From NCBI GenBank assembly GCA_009617715.1, contig VTFK01000535.1, positions 62,001-126,000 of the forward strand: a stretch of DNA of 64,000 bases, given 5' to 3'. This stretch comes from Plectrocnemia conspersa (taxonomy: Eukaryota > Arthropoda > Insecta > Trichoptera > Polycentropodidae). Positions 39,111-55,105 of this stretch are shown here, one piece after another (the first letter of the stretch is position 1; the number at the start of each line of letters is the position of its first letter). The notes beneath the pieces were generated by a model. That model saw nothing but the letters and a program-made list of their open reading frames with translations. It was not told the DNA's origin and searched no databases. The translations under genes and the position numbers were made by a program.

Positions 39111-39200
39111 GCTGTTACTAATTTTTTGCCTTTTACCAAATCAGTGACAAAATCTCTTGCTGCGGGAATTTAAGAAGACGTCATTTATACAGAATTTTTA
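39110..39200 (+). pseudogene. Scrap of the recurrent LINE family
   Basis: The piece CAGTGACAAAATCTCTTG matches CAGTGACGAAATCTCTTGATG in the copy at 32.8 kb, where it encodes VTKSLDAG. The following bases (GTCATTTATAC) fit the DVIYTDF segment. Too short to classify further. Confidence 0.45.
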
Positions 39201-41230
39201 ATTTAATACAAAATGAGCGACAAAAAAGTTTTTTTTGTAATGCTAATTATTACTAACATTAAAAAAAAATTTACGATTTTTTTCTCAGACATATAATACT
39301 TATTTATTTCATTTTCTACCAATATTTTTAAAACAAAATAAATAAAAAACAGTTTTAGCAGCAATTATGTGCAAAATTAAAAAAGTTTGCCAGACATGTC
39401 CAATGATTTTACCGTCTTGTTTTAAAATACGAATCACGACTTCATATTATTTTGTGCAAAATTCAAAATAATGTATTTTTTCTAGTCGTTTTTAATTGCC
39501 AACTTTGTGCAAAATAAAAAAAATTAGTAACGTTCTTAGCATACATTAAACTACATAAAAATTAGCAAGACTTATTTTAAGTGCTGTTTTTTAAGCTTTC
39601 TTAAAAGTTAATTAAACTTTCAAGTGCTCTCTATATGTGTAAAAAAACGATACATGTAACCCGTGATATTCTGTGCTCCATGAATATAATTTTACTAAAG
39701 GATTAATTGACGAGAAATCGCACGAGTCCAGTTTTATAATTACCGGTCCGGTGGGGTTTTAATTAATTTAACTAACCCCTCGATAAGTGGTCCGCCAGGT
39801 TTATATTTTATTAAAGCTCTCACACACATAAATACGCTCGAATATATATAACATTTATTATGGATGTGTGCGTAGGTATAATAAATAAATTATGTGAGCC
39901 TTAATTTCTTGCGTTTTAAGCGAGTTTCATTATTTAGCCGTGTTATCCTTTAATTAAAGTGAAATTTACACACGAATACACGAAGGGCCATTACGATATA
40001 AATTAGTAACATATTATATACCTACAGTTTTGAAATATACATATATTATACATACATAATGAATGTATATTAGACTGTAGAGTGAAAGTAAAATGCAGTA
40101 CTATTGTATTCTGATATCTCTTAAATCATTAACGCTAAAAGAAATGTATAAAAATATTTAATATGCATGCTTTCAATTGGGTTATAAAAAGTGTATTTGT
40201 ATGCTTATTAACCTATATTTTGTTAATAAATAATAGAAAATCATATTAGGGTGTGTGATGCAAAATGTGAGGAATTTAAAAGATATAGTTATACAATAAA
40301 TTATATATAACGTAATAGTTTGTATCAGTAATATGCAATCTCAGGGAAAAAATAATATTTGGATGTAAAGAAATATGGATGTTTAATGTGCAAGTAAATT
40401 TAGCATATAATCATTTAGATTTGATTTACTAAATTTACGTCAATATTTTTTAGTAAACAAATATTTTTAAAAGCTACTAAAGGGCATTAGAGGAGTTTTG
40501 TAGACTTCTGTGAAGGAAGTCGAATGATCAAGGGCAAAGCCCTAGTGTTAGATCCGAAGGTGCATGTCTTTTTATTGTGTACAGTTATGTTCTGTCTATA
40601 CGACATCTTTCTGCCATCTAGAAAATGCGAAGGAAAATAAATTCCGAGAATACAAACTTCTTGTATTTTAATGAAATTCTTATTGGAAAGTCGCTCTTTT
40701 CTCTTTTTCCGGGAAGAGCTTATTACCTCACTTGGCATTACAAGTGGTCGCTATATTACCATTGGGCTTAAAGTCATGATAAAGTAAAATCCCATCGGTA
40801 TTACTGCCACCACAGTAGGGTTTTAAAAATATGACGTATTAGAATCATAACGACCGAATTTTAAATACATCAAAATATACAATCGCACAAATTCAGTGAC
40901 ACAATTGTGTATTTTTGTTATTACAGGCATTTAAATTCCCTGATAAATAATACCAACACAATAACAAAAAAGCACTTTAACGGCAAACCATTGTATGTTT
41001 TTATTAATAAACATATAATTTAAAAAAATTTTTAGGTAGATTTCTGTAATTGAATTGTTATATTTACGAACACAAAATTGACAAAACATTATAATATTAT
41101 TGAACGGCCCGTTAGCCGTAAAAGGCCCGCGAGATCAGTTGGATATTCCATTACATACTTAAGTAAAAAACAATTCATTGTATCATATAATATATAATAA
41201 ACAAAAAATAAATTAAGTATGATATAAGAT
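39201..41230. other. AT-rich spacer; balanced block at about 39650-39990
   Basis: No gene is supported. The block near 39700-39990 includes TTACCGGTCCGGTGGGG and GATAAGTGGTCCGCCAGG in homeodomain-site-like TAATTAATTTAA context and lacks transposon features. It is a candidate conserved non-coding element, by inference only. Confidence 0.35.
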
Positions 41231-41231
41231 T

Positions 41232-41310
41232 AAGGACGAAATAGCGTAGAATGTAACGTCTCATACTAGTAACTCTGAGTTTGTAGGTTCGAGTCCCGGC
41301 AGTGGCACTC
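41232..41310 (+). repeat. tRNA-like / SINE-like sequence with B box
   Basis: GTAGGTTCGAGTCCCGGCAG at 41283-41302 contains a canonical B-box (GGTTCGAGTCC, 41286-41296) with a possible A-box region around 41240-41255. The T-stem pairs poorly and no full cloverleaf forms, so it is a tRNA-derived repeat rather than a functional tRNA gene. Confidence 0.45.
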
Positions 41311-41649
41311 GAATTTTTATTTGTAAAAATGGCCCTTTTCATATGAGATTCTGTTGTCCACCCTTATTCAGTGGGACGACAAAAAAATTGCTGTTGAACC
41401 ATTTTGAAAGCAATTCCTGATGCACGTGTTATCTTGATTATCGTCTACGGATACTTATCCTTTCTGATTTACAACGCGTACTTTGCAACTTAAGCTGATA
41501 AAATGTTGCTTACGGTAGTTTCACATTTTTTCTTAGAGGGTAAATACGCTTTATCACAAGTCGAACTGGCCTTTTATAATTAAATAGCATAAAATATTCC
41601 CTACAATTGTAAATAGAAGAGTGGTTCGATAGATGGATCCAACAAAATA

Positions 41650-43085
41650 ATCAAATGTCAGCGTATTAAGAAGCTGGATGGCTTTTCTTTGAAAATTTCA
41701 TTCAGATACGTATTTTGTTTAAGCTCGATAAATTTTTTAAATAACATTGTGCAATTTTTCTGCTTTTGGATGTCAGAAATATTCTATAAGCAACAGACAT
41801 TTTTTGCTTTTTTTAAATCATGAATTTGGTGTGAAATTCCTTGGATAAGACTGGTGAATAATTTGAAAATATAATATAGCTATCCATAAAAATGTCAATA
41901 TCATATTGCTTAAGCTTCATTAGGGTTGTAAAATTACGCAGAATTTCGCTTTTGAATTCTTCATGATTTATGTTTATTTTCTCTTCAGAAGCAAATAATA
42001 TATTTGCTACTTGCAAAATGATTTTATTTTTAACTTGTAAACTACGATTAAGATCGATATGTTTTTCTGTGATGTCACACTGACACCACTATCCACCGTT
42101 TTTTAGTTCACTTGTAAAAACAAAATAATTTCTTGATGTAAATCATTAGAGACATTTCCCTCTATTTAACCATCGCATTGAGATATGTAAAATAACATCG
42201 TTATAATTAATGTCCATTTTTTTCAAAAGACTTTTAAATTTTCTATGGTTCAGTTTTAGTGCTTGGATATTATTCACTATATTTATGATGGTTTTTATCA
42301 CAGCATATACTTCGCCGATTTATTTTTGGTTTAATATGCAGCGAAATAAATGTCTTAACTGATCCGATAATCAGATGACATCTATCGGTGCATACACAAA
42401 CCATTTTTTTATATAAATATTATTATTTTTCAGAAAAGTACTACCAATATCGGAATAATCATATGAAAAAAATTTATAAAAATCATTAATTAAATTTTGT
42501 GCAGTGCCATATTCAACGAAACACTGTGATGTTGGCGAATTAAAAGCTAAACTAAAATATTTTTAATGTTGCAAATATTCTAAGATACGATAAATGATTA
42601 TAAATATTCTTAATGCGTCTAACACAGATAGAATCAGAGAGCTGTTTTTTAATTTCCGAACGAATTTGACCTTTATTGCGAAATTTAACTAGCAATATGG
42701 GACGCATTAATAAACATTCCTTCACAATCTCTGCGTCAGCATTTATATGTTTACCGACTACGTAACAAATTTCATATGAGACTTTTATCACCGCTACATC
42801 TTGTGATATCGCCACCGACACAATATTTTGTTGTAGTTGAAATGTCTTCTAAAGAAAGTTAACTTTTTACATCTTAAAGGTACGCGAGGATAAGTTTCAA
42901 TAAATGATTTTTGTTTCGTGGTTTAGTGACGAAAAAGATTTTATCTCTATAACATTTTTACGCCAAATCAAACAAATCGCCAAACCGTGTTTATTTATCA
43001 CAAAACATAATTTTTCCCAACTGTCTTGAAACACTATTTCGGCTGATAATCTTCGTTTTTGTTTTAAAGACAATTCTGCCATTGT
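41650..43085 (-). pseudogene. Decayed hAT transposase (BED-finger, GTF2IRD2/ZBED-like type)
   Basis: The minus strand starts MAELSLKQKRRLSAEIVFQD with SWEKL...AICLIW, a damaged BED-type finger. It continues SYEICYVVGKHINADAEIVK with ECLLMRPILL (the ASYxIAxxIAKxxKPFxxxEFxKECL region). Further on it gives ISMRWLNREKCL, CDITEKHIDLNRSLQVKNK and IILQVANILFASEEKI. Those blocks occur in this order in hAT transposases of the GTF2IRD2/ZBED5 kind. Many stops and frameshifts are present and no C-terminal dimerisation block or terminal repeats were found. Confidence 0.7.
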
Positions 43086-46189
<3,104 letters not shown>

Positions 46190-47040
46190 TTATAGATTAT
46201 ATTTTAATGTCATAATGTATTACGTTATTAGGAACATACCAAAGAGCATCGACTATCATTTTTAGAACTTTCTTTTGAAGTTAAATTACATGTCCATACT
46301 GGTTTGAGTATCGATTTGTACATTAGTGAATTGTTTTCCAATGTCATCTGGGATTATCATCCCTTCATCTAGTCAGTCAAATTTTGTTCATTATTTTTTT
46401 TAGTATTAGCTCACTAAGTCAGTGGCGTCACTTGGAAAGGGCGAGAGGAGGATGGTAAACAACTACTTTTTACTACGACTACTACGACGTTTTGTGTCAT
46501 ATACAGGTGCAGTGATACGATAGTAAATCAGCTACCCAATGTCCACTTGTAAGTATTTTTTATAAATTCGACTTAAGTTATATATACTTTATTTTTTTAA
46601 TATTTTTGATATTCTGTTCTCTCTTTTATGATATAAAAAATAAGTTTATAAAAATCAACTGCCATCACTGATCTAGTGCATTTTCTTAAGTCGAATTCCG
46701 AGTTATTTTATTTTTGTGAAAACATTAATTATTGGTCGGTCAACAACCTTCTTAGGTATTTTACCTATTCTCTATGGTAGCATTTGGCCGCTTAACGACA
46801 CAATTAGGCATGTATTATCGATTTAGTCATGTTTGCTTTTTTTCCCCGATTTTTCAACCATTGTTCGATTTTAATAAAGTTTCTCTGGAGGTTTTCTGAC
46901 GCTTCAATGGATCGTGATGGGAAGCCATCACACCTGTATCGTCCTCAAATGTCGCTGGGAGATCAGCTGTATATATTAGGTAAAGTACCTGTCCAAATAC
47001 AATTGATCTTTTTTTTATCTCAGAGCACTATGCGTTGACT
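46190..47040 (-). pseudogene. Decayed Jockey-clade LINE (polymerase core and C-terminus)
   Basis: The minus strand reads GQVLYLIYTADLPATFEDDT with GVMASHHDP (about 47000-46890) and ANMTKSIIHA. After a gap come NNSLMYKSILKPVWT and finally LQKKVLKMIVDALWYVPNN with VIHYDIKI (about 46290-46210). PxLYxIYTADLP, the ADDTAVMA box (here damaged to EDDTGVMA), YKSILKPIWTYG and APWYVxNxxIHxDL are diagnostic of Jockey-clade elements. The wording is unusually well preserved but stops and frameshifts break it. Confidence 0.82.
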
Positions 47041-47432
47041 CTCACGCACTCTTATGTAAGATACTAATATTTTATTTGGCAGGTTTACTTTTATCTTATA
47101 GTGCAGTCCATCGTGCCAGAATTTGTCAAAAGTTTTAACTGTAACATAAAATAATATAAAAACATATACATTTTCGATAAATAATTAGCAGATAATATTG
47201 CTGTAAATATATATAAAAAAACAAATATTTTATTCATGTATTATTGTAAAGGATTTATGAACCAGACTTACCAAAATAGAAAACACACGTAAATATAAAT
47301 ATAATCTAGGTTCTTCCTTTACAAATGTGAATACGTTATATTTTTTCTTTATTTATCTTTATTACCTCAGATATCTTTTTACGTATATACAAAACATCGA
47401 CTAGATTTTTAAAGCTGGCTTCGCTTAACGAT

Positions 47433-47750
47433 TTACATACAGCACGTGCGTAATTCTCGTGCATTATTGAGGGTGCATAGTAGTAAGGGGTAGCGGCCAA
47501 ACATTACACCGCCGGGAGCGATCTGCTGTAAATAAATGAAATTTAAAATGAAACTATCGCCGGAATTGTCAACAACAGCCATTACACGGTCGCACTTGTC
47601 TCCGATAATGTGCAAAGTTGGGACCGCGGCCCCAATTCGTCTGTTCGACTTAATCACCCGAAAGTGCCGTGGCAACCGACCCGCATCCAGTACAGACAAG
47701 ACAGACGAAAAAGTACTGCATGCCGTAACAATATTATTATTTTCTAGTAT
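47433..47750 (-). other. GC-elevated open stretch, unidentified
   Basis: About 300 bp of clearly higher GC. The minus strand is open and reads SVLDAGRLPRHFRVIKSNRR, then LHIIGDKCDRVMAVVDNSGD, ending CTLNNARELRTCCM and a stop. A good acceptor (CATTTATTTACAG) sits inside it at about 47533, so a two-part reading is possible. The + strand is also open for about 100 codons. No family is recognised. It could be an exon remnant, a retrocopy, or transposon sequence. Confidence 0.25.
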
Positions 47751-47869
47751 ACGTCTTCAATATGCACTCATGACTAATAACTTAAGAGTAATAAGAAAAA
47801 TACTAATAAGTTGCATTGCAGATAATGTGATTATTTGGAAATAAAATGTCGAGGACTGGTCTCATGGTG

Positions 47870-48360
47870 TGCTTTATAAAATACCTTACTTTCGTTTCCG
47901 TGATTACTTTCAGTAAGTTTTGTTGGACCAGGAACATGAGCACCATCTTATCCGTTCTACTGGTATTAACCTTGTCGGTGACAAAATCTCTTGATGGGGA
48001 ATACATGTAGCGTCAAGTATACAGATTCTGAGGAGGCCTTCGGCAAGGTTTTCATGGGTTATTAGTAAAAAAATGTCGAACCTCAGTTCCTCATTTGATC
48101 TCACTTCTGTGAAGTGATCGTAGACAGTTCGAAACCTATGGCAACTGATTGGCAAAATAATATTTCACCCCATCGGAATTTTATTATTTTGTTCGCAATT
48201 ACCAAAATTAATTCTACGATCAATCTCAGTGAAAACATTTTAACTCTAGAACTTTTCCTCAATATCAAGTAATAACTATTGAGAGCAAGTTGAGATTCTC
48301 TGTACAAACATGTATGTAAAAATCTTTGTAATGAGAAACGCATTTTCAATTTGCGTCAAT
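47870..48360 (+). pseudogene. Decayed LINE reverse transcriptase fragment
   Basis: The + strand reads, across frames, TLSVTKSLDGEY and KYTDSEEAFGKVF, matching VTKSLDxG...YxDFxKAFDKV of the copies at 2.1, 32.8 and 36.2 kb. AGTTCGAAACC..GGCAACTGATTGG downstream also parallels the 2.2-kb copy (AGTTAGTAACCAATCG). Not functional. Confidence 0.5.
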
Positions 48361-49339
48361 CAGTTATTCGTGTATTCGTTTATGATGCCTGCACTACACT
48401 CTCTGGAAGTTGGCCAAGGTTGACCAAGGACGAATAATATAGTAGGTTACTTCGATCGAGAATAAAATCTCTCGAGGTTACCAAGAACGGGAGGTAAAGT
48501 GGGGGTAATTCAGTCGACTTGGCCAGCTTCGAACGTTTCCGAACATTGTTGGCAAATGGACCGAAGACGGAGCTGCTCTTTCGAGCGCTCCGTGACGTGT
48601 GAGCGTGTTAAGTGACGAAAGTGAGAGAGATAATGATATGGTTTTTCGCAAACTGAGATTGAACGAGTAACTCGGTTCAATTTCAGTATGCGCGTAGATG
48701 TCCTATGGTCAACACGCATGACGAGCGCTGCATCGTGGTCACGTGGTCAAGTTATAATACCACATGCTTTTCGAGGACTTCAACAGACTCTTACTGACAT
48801 CTTTGAATATTTTATGGCACCAAAAAAGATTAATAATATTTTTGATAGTATATTCTTCTAACAGATATCGTTATTATATTTTTTTCATATAAAATTAAAT
48901 AATTAGTGGTACTTGATTTTGTTAAAAAAATCGTTGTATTTTCTTAGATCGGCTTATATAAATGTCACACCATAACGAATTCTGATTTAGAATCGATGGC
49001 GACAAATTCTAGGATAGTCACAAATGTGGTGTTCGTATTCTGAAATATAATTTTTATGCCTTATGGCATTTTGCAAAAGCCGACAAAGATTTTGTATTGT
49101 TTTGGTGAATGTCCACACAAACTTTTATAATTATCAGTAGCGTAATTTTAATAATATGACAATTAAAAAATTGCGATTATTTGACACATTTTTCGATCGC
49201 GCGCAAATATGCCAGCTGTACGTGACAGAAGCCGCCGTCCGGACGGCATATGAAATTTACAACTGAAGTCGTAGGTCTCGGCTGACTTCAGTTATAACTT
49301 AGGATACAACCAAAACTTAAACAGTTATTGAAACGCAAT
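48361..49339. other. Unassigned sequence with a GC-elevated block at about 48380-48780
   Basis: The first 400 bp are balanced in composition, with CACGTGGTCAAG and several GAGCG words. The minus strand is open at 48510-48719 without a recognisable motif. The rest is AT-rich spacer. Confidence 0.3.
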
Positions 49340-49712
49340 TCAAATCGACTTTTAAAGAAAATTGCACTCAATAAGAGAGTCGATGCGAAAACACGTTTAA
49401 ATATTTGGTTACGGGTTTTAAACCAATCTAAATTATATTGTAACAAAATTCACATAAATATAAATTTATTTAAACAAACTTATTCTAAAATGAATGCACT
49501 TGTTATTCCCTTAGTAACAAACAAACAATCAAACAATAAAATAAAATAATAAATAACAAGATCGATTCAAAGACGACGTAGCTGAAAGGTCCGTGGCGGC
49601 TGAAATAAGGTTCAGATTATACCCAAGATGATGACCCCAACATCGGTAGTCGAAATATCGACAAACAAGATGCGAGAAAGAAATGGCGCGTTACACAAGC
49701 CCTCACATCTAC
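49340..49712 (+). repeat. Interspersed repeat, copy 2 (first copy at 21.9-22.3 kb)
   Basis: Matches 21940-22290 in order and orientation (AAATATTTGGTTAC, GGTTTTAAACCAA, TTAGTAACAAACAAAC, AAGATGATGACCCCAACATC). It ends abruptly where a minus-strand LINE fragment begins at about 49713, so one has landed in or beside the other. Confidence 0.65.
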
Positions 49713-49815
49713 AATGATTAAAAATGTATTTATGTAATATAATTTCAAATAATTTTACAGATGCTGTATGCAACGCTACTGGACTGTAATTATCAATTCG
49801 ACTTATCACACTTTT
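49713..49815 (-). pseudogene. Scrap of the recurrent LINE family
   Basis: The minus strand reads IDNYSPVALHTASVKLFEII and LHKYIFNH, the NYRPIxLxxxxxKLFExIxHKxI entry to a LINE polymerase. It matches the 36.2-kb copy (AKLFKIIIHRYVFN). It is cut off by the interspersed repeat at 49340-49712. Confidence 0.6.
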
Positions 49816-50099
49816 AATGAATCGCGGTGATCTTAGAGCATTTCCACAACTCTGAAAAACGTAAGTATCTTAAAATTAATTATTTATAAACCACATAGGG
49901 TTCAAAAGACCAGACTTGCATCCTTTTAGAATGTTGTCTGAGATAAAATCTGGTCTTTAGAAAAAACATCAACCAAATTAAAGGTTTTTACTGACAATAA
50001 TGATGACGATGTATATTTCGATGAATTTAAAATTTGGGCAATATGTCCCTAATACGTCCTAATAACGGTACATATTAATAACAGCACAAATAACGATAG

Positions 50100-50500
50100 A
50101 ACGTGTCGTTTTAAATATAACCGACCGTTCTTTCACATTCTACTATTACTGGATTGAACCGTTAACAATAAGAGACAGTCAAAGATTATAATTACATCCA
50201 AATAAACAATGATTGGTCAAGTCATAGAGGGGGAGAATCGCTGCTCTTTTCCCATTTAACCGATCATATAAAAGCTGGAAGTAGTCATAGGGAAATTACT
50301 TTGACTGACTTTTACTTTTAAGCTTCCACTTGACTTAGATTTACATGAGAGTTCGACCCCAAACCTGTGGACCTCCAACAAATTCACTTTGAGCGTCAGA
50401 TCTGCTTTAGTCAAACAGTTACTTTGAATTGCGTATAATTTAAATCGATCTTCAATAAACTATGATTTTTAATTTTAACTGAAAAATAAATACATAGATA
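50100..50500 (+). mobile_element. LTR-like block: CAAT, TATA and poly(A) signals
   Basis: In order on the + strand are GATTGGTC (about 50210), ATATAAAAG (about 50267) and AATAAA (about 50455), some 190 bp apart, in a segment of more balanced composition. This spacing is typical of an LTR U3-R-U5. Boundaries, target duplication and a primer binding site were not identified, so a solo LTR or an ordinary promoter are both possible. Confidence 0.35.
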
Positions 50501-50929
50501 TAGCACATAGATACGGGCCGCTAACTAAAATTTAATTAACATTTCTAAACTAGTTAAAATTTCAAAGTATGCGCTAGGATAGTTAGAACTGTAATATATA
50601 ACCATATAAGGTACTCCTATTGCTTCGCATTTTATTGTGACGTTACGAAGGTATAATTTGACAGCGTCTATTGTACTCCATGTAACATTTTTTACAATAT
50701 ATTGATCTCATTTTATTACTCATGTCACTTTCAAAGCCAGAAAAAAATATACTAGTTGACTTTTAAGGCAGAGTGGAGTGTAAATTGTTTTGGTATCGAA
50801 TTAATTAGACGAGAAGGCACAGTTTTTATTAGGCGATGACATTATATCTGTACTAAAAAAAAATACAATACATTGTCATTACTAGACTAAGCACTCAACA
50901 CGATATTTAAAACTTGCAGAAAAATTGGA

Positions 50930-51480
50930 GAGTTCAAAGTGTATTTTTTTTCGCAAAAAAAGTAGTTTAAGCAGATGCACGTGTAGCTAATTTATTAGTC
51001 GATTAAGAAAAGCCACTTACCAATGGTGAATTAATTAAGTCATGTTTGATTGTTGCAGCCGAATAAATGTGTCACAGAAAAAAAATATAAATTTTAATCT
51101 ATCAGTGATAACTGTTGTAAAAAGGGTTAAGCATATTGTAAATTACATAGCTGATTAAATAGCAAAGTAAATTACTTCAAGAATTTTTTTCTGCTTCGCT
51201 TAGTGGTATTTAAATTTTTTCGACTCTCAGCGCCCTTGCTGAATCAAGGTATTCAGAGCATCTGATTATTTATTGTATTATTCAGTAGCAAAAATTTGTG
51301 AAAAATCTCAATCTATCATGTGTTGTTGAACCAATTGTATCACTATGCATTTATCCGTTGCCAGTTTCGTGACTATTTTATCAAAAATAACAGCCGAAAA
51401 TTCTGATTTGCTCAACCATACAACAGTTCGATGGCTCAGCCATTGTAAAGATGGAAAAAACATGAGGTGCTCAAAACCTC
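50930..51480 (+). pseudogene. Decayed hAT transposase fragment
   Basis: The + strand reads ADARVANLLVD(stop)EKPLTN then GELIKSCLIVAAE, which is the KPFxxGEFxKxCLxxAAE region. Some 330 bp on it gives NHTTVRWLSHCKDG, the HTEVRWLSRGK block. Both are typical of GTF2IRD2/ZBED-like hAT transposases. The rest is unreadable. Confidence 0.6.
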
Positions 51481-52991
51481 TGATTATGCGTTGAATTATT
51501 TACAAGCAACCTTTTTGTATACAAGTTTATTAAAGTTTTAAGCTTAATATCCATAATTCGTGTTAAGGCAAGTAGGGTAATTTTTTTTCTATATTTATAG
51601 AATACAACAAACATTTAAATAAAGAAATTATTGTACGGAAACAGATTTAGATAAAAAATATATCGGATAAAATATTAATAAAACCGTACGTATAAATAAG
51701 CCACGGAAAAATTAATTAAGACGTTTCTTGAAGAACCTGATGAAATTTTATCAAATTTAAAGTCACTGAAGATCGAGTTTTTAATATTTAAAATAGTTTT
51801 TATCAATTGCTGGCAGTGCGAGTGTTTGTTGTTATATATTTAAATTGATTTTATATCTATTAGAATAAGAGCAAGAAAAATTATTAATTAGATTTTTATG
51901 TTCACACATTATGTAATAATGAGTGTCATAGTTATTTATAAGCTTTGTTTTATTTTTAAATATATTTATTTAAAAGTTTGAAAACTTTTAAAACATAAAC
52001 AGACTTTTGTTGAAAAAGTTACTAAACTATTATTATTTACATATATTTGTCATCTAACTACAATCTTTTCATATAAAAACTAGCCGTTTAATGAGTGCCG
52101 TATATTTTTAATTATATTTTATTTGAAACAAAGTAAAGTACTTCTCCTAAAAAATAACAAAAATGTGTTTGAAATATATTATTTTATATGTTTTTGATAA
52201 TCAATAAAGCAAAGCTTATTATTAACTTTTTAATAGTTGTCTTTCGTTAAAAAATCGCTGTTAATTGCTAATCGATAAGCAACATTTAAAAAGTATTTCT
52301 CAGTCAGGAAGAATTATTCTTAATAAAAGAGCTTATATGGCATCAATATATCATTTAGTTTTTAGGTCAATAAATGTAGTTAAAATATAGAGAGACAAAA
52401 TTTTAATTTACCTTTTATTTAAGTATACATTTTAAATCTAGTATGCCTTACGCACATTTGCACATGTAAAAACATGCGGCGTATGTTTTCAGGAATATAT
52501 AAAACTCAGAAGTATATAATATATAATAATATAAGATACAACGGGGAGGGTAGCAGCATAGCGAGTACTGCTCACATGGTACAAGCTTTTACATTTACAA
52601 AAGTTCCAACTCCCTCCCGCAGGATTTGACTCGGTTCTTTGTCTAAGATTACAGGTGGGCTCCCTCCTATTTGTCTGTAGTTAGGGAAGTTTTAGCCTTC
52701 TGCCCAGAACCTAATGGAATATAAATTTTAACTCGTCAAGCTTACGATGATACGTTGTTATAGTGATAAATATCACCCCGAGCGCAACCCTTCCGACCTT
52801 CGTTATTAATCAAGTCGCGTCTCGGTGTATGTATTTGTTAGTATAATTAAATTGCACGCATAAGGATTATATCTAATCTGTGATGTATGCTTAAAATAAT
52901 TTGGTGTATTTGGTTTATATAAAAAATATTTAAGAGCAAATATAAAATCAAAGCACAAATGATTATTATGTTACAAGTAATATATTATACA
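51481..52991. other. AT-rich spacer; balanced block at about 52540-52830
   Basis: No gene is supported. The block includes CTCCCTCCCGCAGG and GCTCCCTCCTAT, two similar C-rich words about 50 bp apart, and has no coding potential. Confidence 0.35.
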
Positions 52992-53300
52992 TATTAGGTA
53001 ATTCCAAAATGAATCTCGTTTTTTTTAAAGCAAAAAATCACTTATTATTTTTATTATATTGTTTAAAAAATTTTATTTTATTCTAAAGATATAACCTTCT
53101 ACCAACTAACACTCATTTTTTAATTCCATTAGTATAACTGTTGAAGCCTTTGATACAAACTATTTTGGTAGCTCCCTGTGCATTGTCTGTATTTGAATTT
53201 TGATTTCCATCTAGGAAGTGTTGCATCGATCGAAATAAATGGTAGTCGGAAGAAGCAAGATTTAGAGAACAAGTGGATAAAATAAAACCTTCTACCCAAG
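52992..53300 (-). pseudogene. Mariner transposase 3' end with terminal repeat
   Basis: The minus strand reads CSLNLASSDYHLFRSMQHFL then DGNQNSN, equivalent to the YSPDLAPSDYHLF-x-x-(L/M)Q-x-x-L-x-G block that holds the last catalytic Asp of mariner transposases. The following GIxxLPxRW region is scrambled. At 52992 TATTAGGTAATTCCAAAATG fits the mariner terminal repeat next to a TA site. The 5' half of the element is missing. Confidence 0.72.
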
Positions 53301-54769
53301 CTCCATAATTCTATTAAGGGTAGAGTACGCTCGGGATAAGGATGTCGGTTTGTTATTGTGTGCGTGTACATGTATATGAGAGGGAGAAGCGATGTAGCGT
53401 GTACTTCGTTGTCTCGCTTTCTCTTTTAAGGACAGTCAATGATTCGTCAACGCTGGTATTCGTCATTAAAGTGCAGTGTGGCACAGAAGTTCGATCTTCT
53501 CTAGTGATTTATTTTAAATAATTTTGTGTTGATATTGGTTTAACCCAGATATGCCCACTGTCCATAATTTATATCAAGGCTTCAAATATACTTTTTTTTA
53601 TTAAGTTATTCGTAAATTTTAAGTGGACAAAAAATATTTTAATAATTTTCCATTATCCATACGTTGTTGGTTTAAAAAATTTTACACTATTCTCTGTAAG
53701 GCTTAAAAAGTTATTATTTTTATCGTTGCGCCAATGATAATTTTTTAATTTATTTAATGGATTCTAATAATTTATTAGAGTCGTTGAGCCATTAAACAAT
53801 CTGCGAATAATTTCTTTCTCGATTTTATATCTTTTTGCTTTTGAAGAATAGCTAAGGACTTCATTATTTTTTTGCCTAGTGAAAGATTTTGAATTTTGCA
53901 AATATTTAATTAATGACATCAATGTCTGGTTTCTTCTATTATATAATATATTTTTAATTTTCCGTTGAAATTTCCAACTTAGCTCAGATGAATGTATGTT
54001 AAATAAACATATATTTTCTTTTAAAATAAAAAAATTAAATATGCTGAGCGAAATTGTTTTGAGCCACACAGTTCACGCACACAATAACAAACCGGAATTC
54101 TTATCTCGAGCGTACTCTATATTTTGCTACATGGGACGCGCATTATTGTGTTGTAAAACAATTCGAGTTCTGTTGACAATTTCAGCCTTTTTAACTTTCT
54201 CATGCACAACCATCCAGTTGAATACAATATAAGGTTTAGGAGTTTAGTAATACACAATCCCTTTGCAAATAACTTTCTTTATAGTTAGTCCAGACTTCAG
54301 AGAAAAGGCGACCAAGATCCAGAAGCTCTTGGAATATGCGTTGACTTGTCTCCGTGCCTTTCTAATATTTTTTATGTAATTATGCACTGTTAAAATAAAC
54401 TGGATTTGCTGATGTTTTTGCAGCCAGGACATTATCGTCTATATTTTCTCGTCTCTAACGACTATACTTGCTATCGTAATTACCCGTTCAAAGTTGTTTA
54501 ATCCATCATTTGCATCTTCAAATACCTAATGTTTTTATGGCCGTAGTTGGCAATTTTTTTAAAGAAATTCATCTAACATGCAATAACTCTTATGTAACAA
54601 GTTAATATCCTACTATTAATAAAAAATTTTAAGTTTGTTATTTATTTGCTTAAATCCTAATAAAACAGTTTCGCGCAGCTGTTTGTTTACCTTTCATATG
54701 TTACGTGACGTGCCAGTTTTGAGTCAATACATAACTTAAGTTAAAATTTTCTTGTAATATATATTAAAG
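53301..54769. other. AT-rich spacer
   Basis: No gene is supported. Open frames near 53.8-54.4 kb on either strand carry no known motif. Confidence 0.4.
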
Positions 54770-55105
54770 CAGTGCTCTTCAACCTTTTCACATCAGCGCC
54801 CCGGCAAAAATGAGAAAAATATTTCGCGGACCGCCATCAACCCAAAATAAAAACCAATGTTAGATAGAATTGTATTTATTCAATCTAATGCTATAAAATT
54901 ACGATATTTTGATAGTGCGACATATGCTGTTTTTTTGCAAGCAATTTGATATACTTGGTTTCAGTGTTGATTCTGCGACATGAAGATGAAGCGCTGATCA
55001 AACATTCAATCGATTTCTCTGTTTTTATTACTGAAATAGATGAAGTCTTTTCACACAAATGTGAAGTTAAAAAAATACTAAGAATATGACAGCTTTATAT
55101 TCTTT

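Noticed and set aside
41232..41310. A functional tRNA gene
   Set aside because: The B-box is good but the T-stem mismatches and no cloverleaf closes; reported as a tRNA-derived repeat instead.
46829..47038. 69-codon open frame on the + strand
   Set aside because: Antisense to the Jockey polymerase core (VLYLIYTADLP) on the minus strand.
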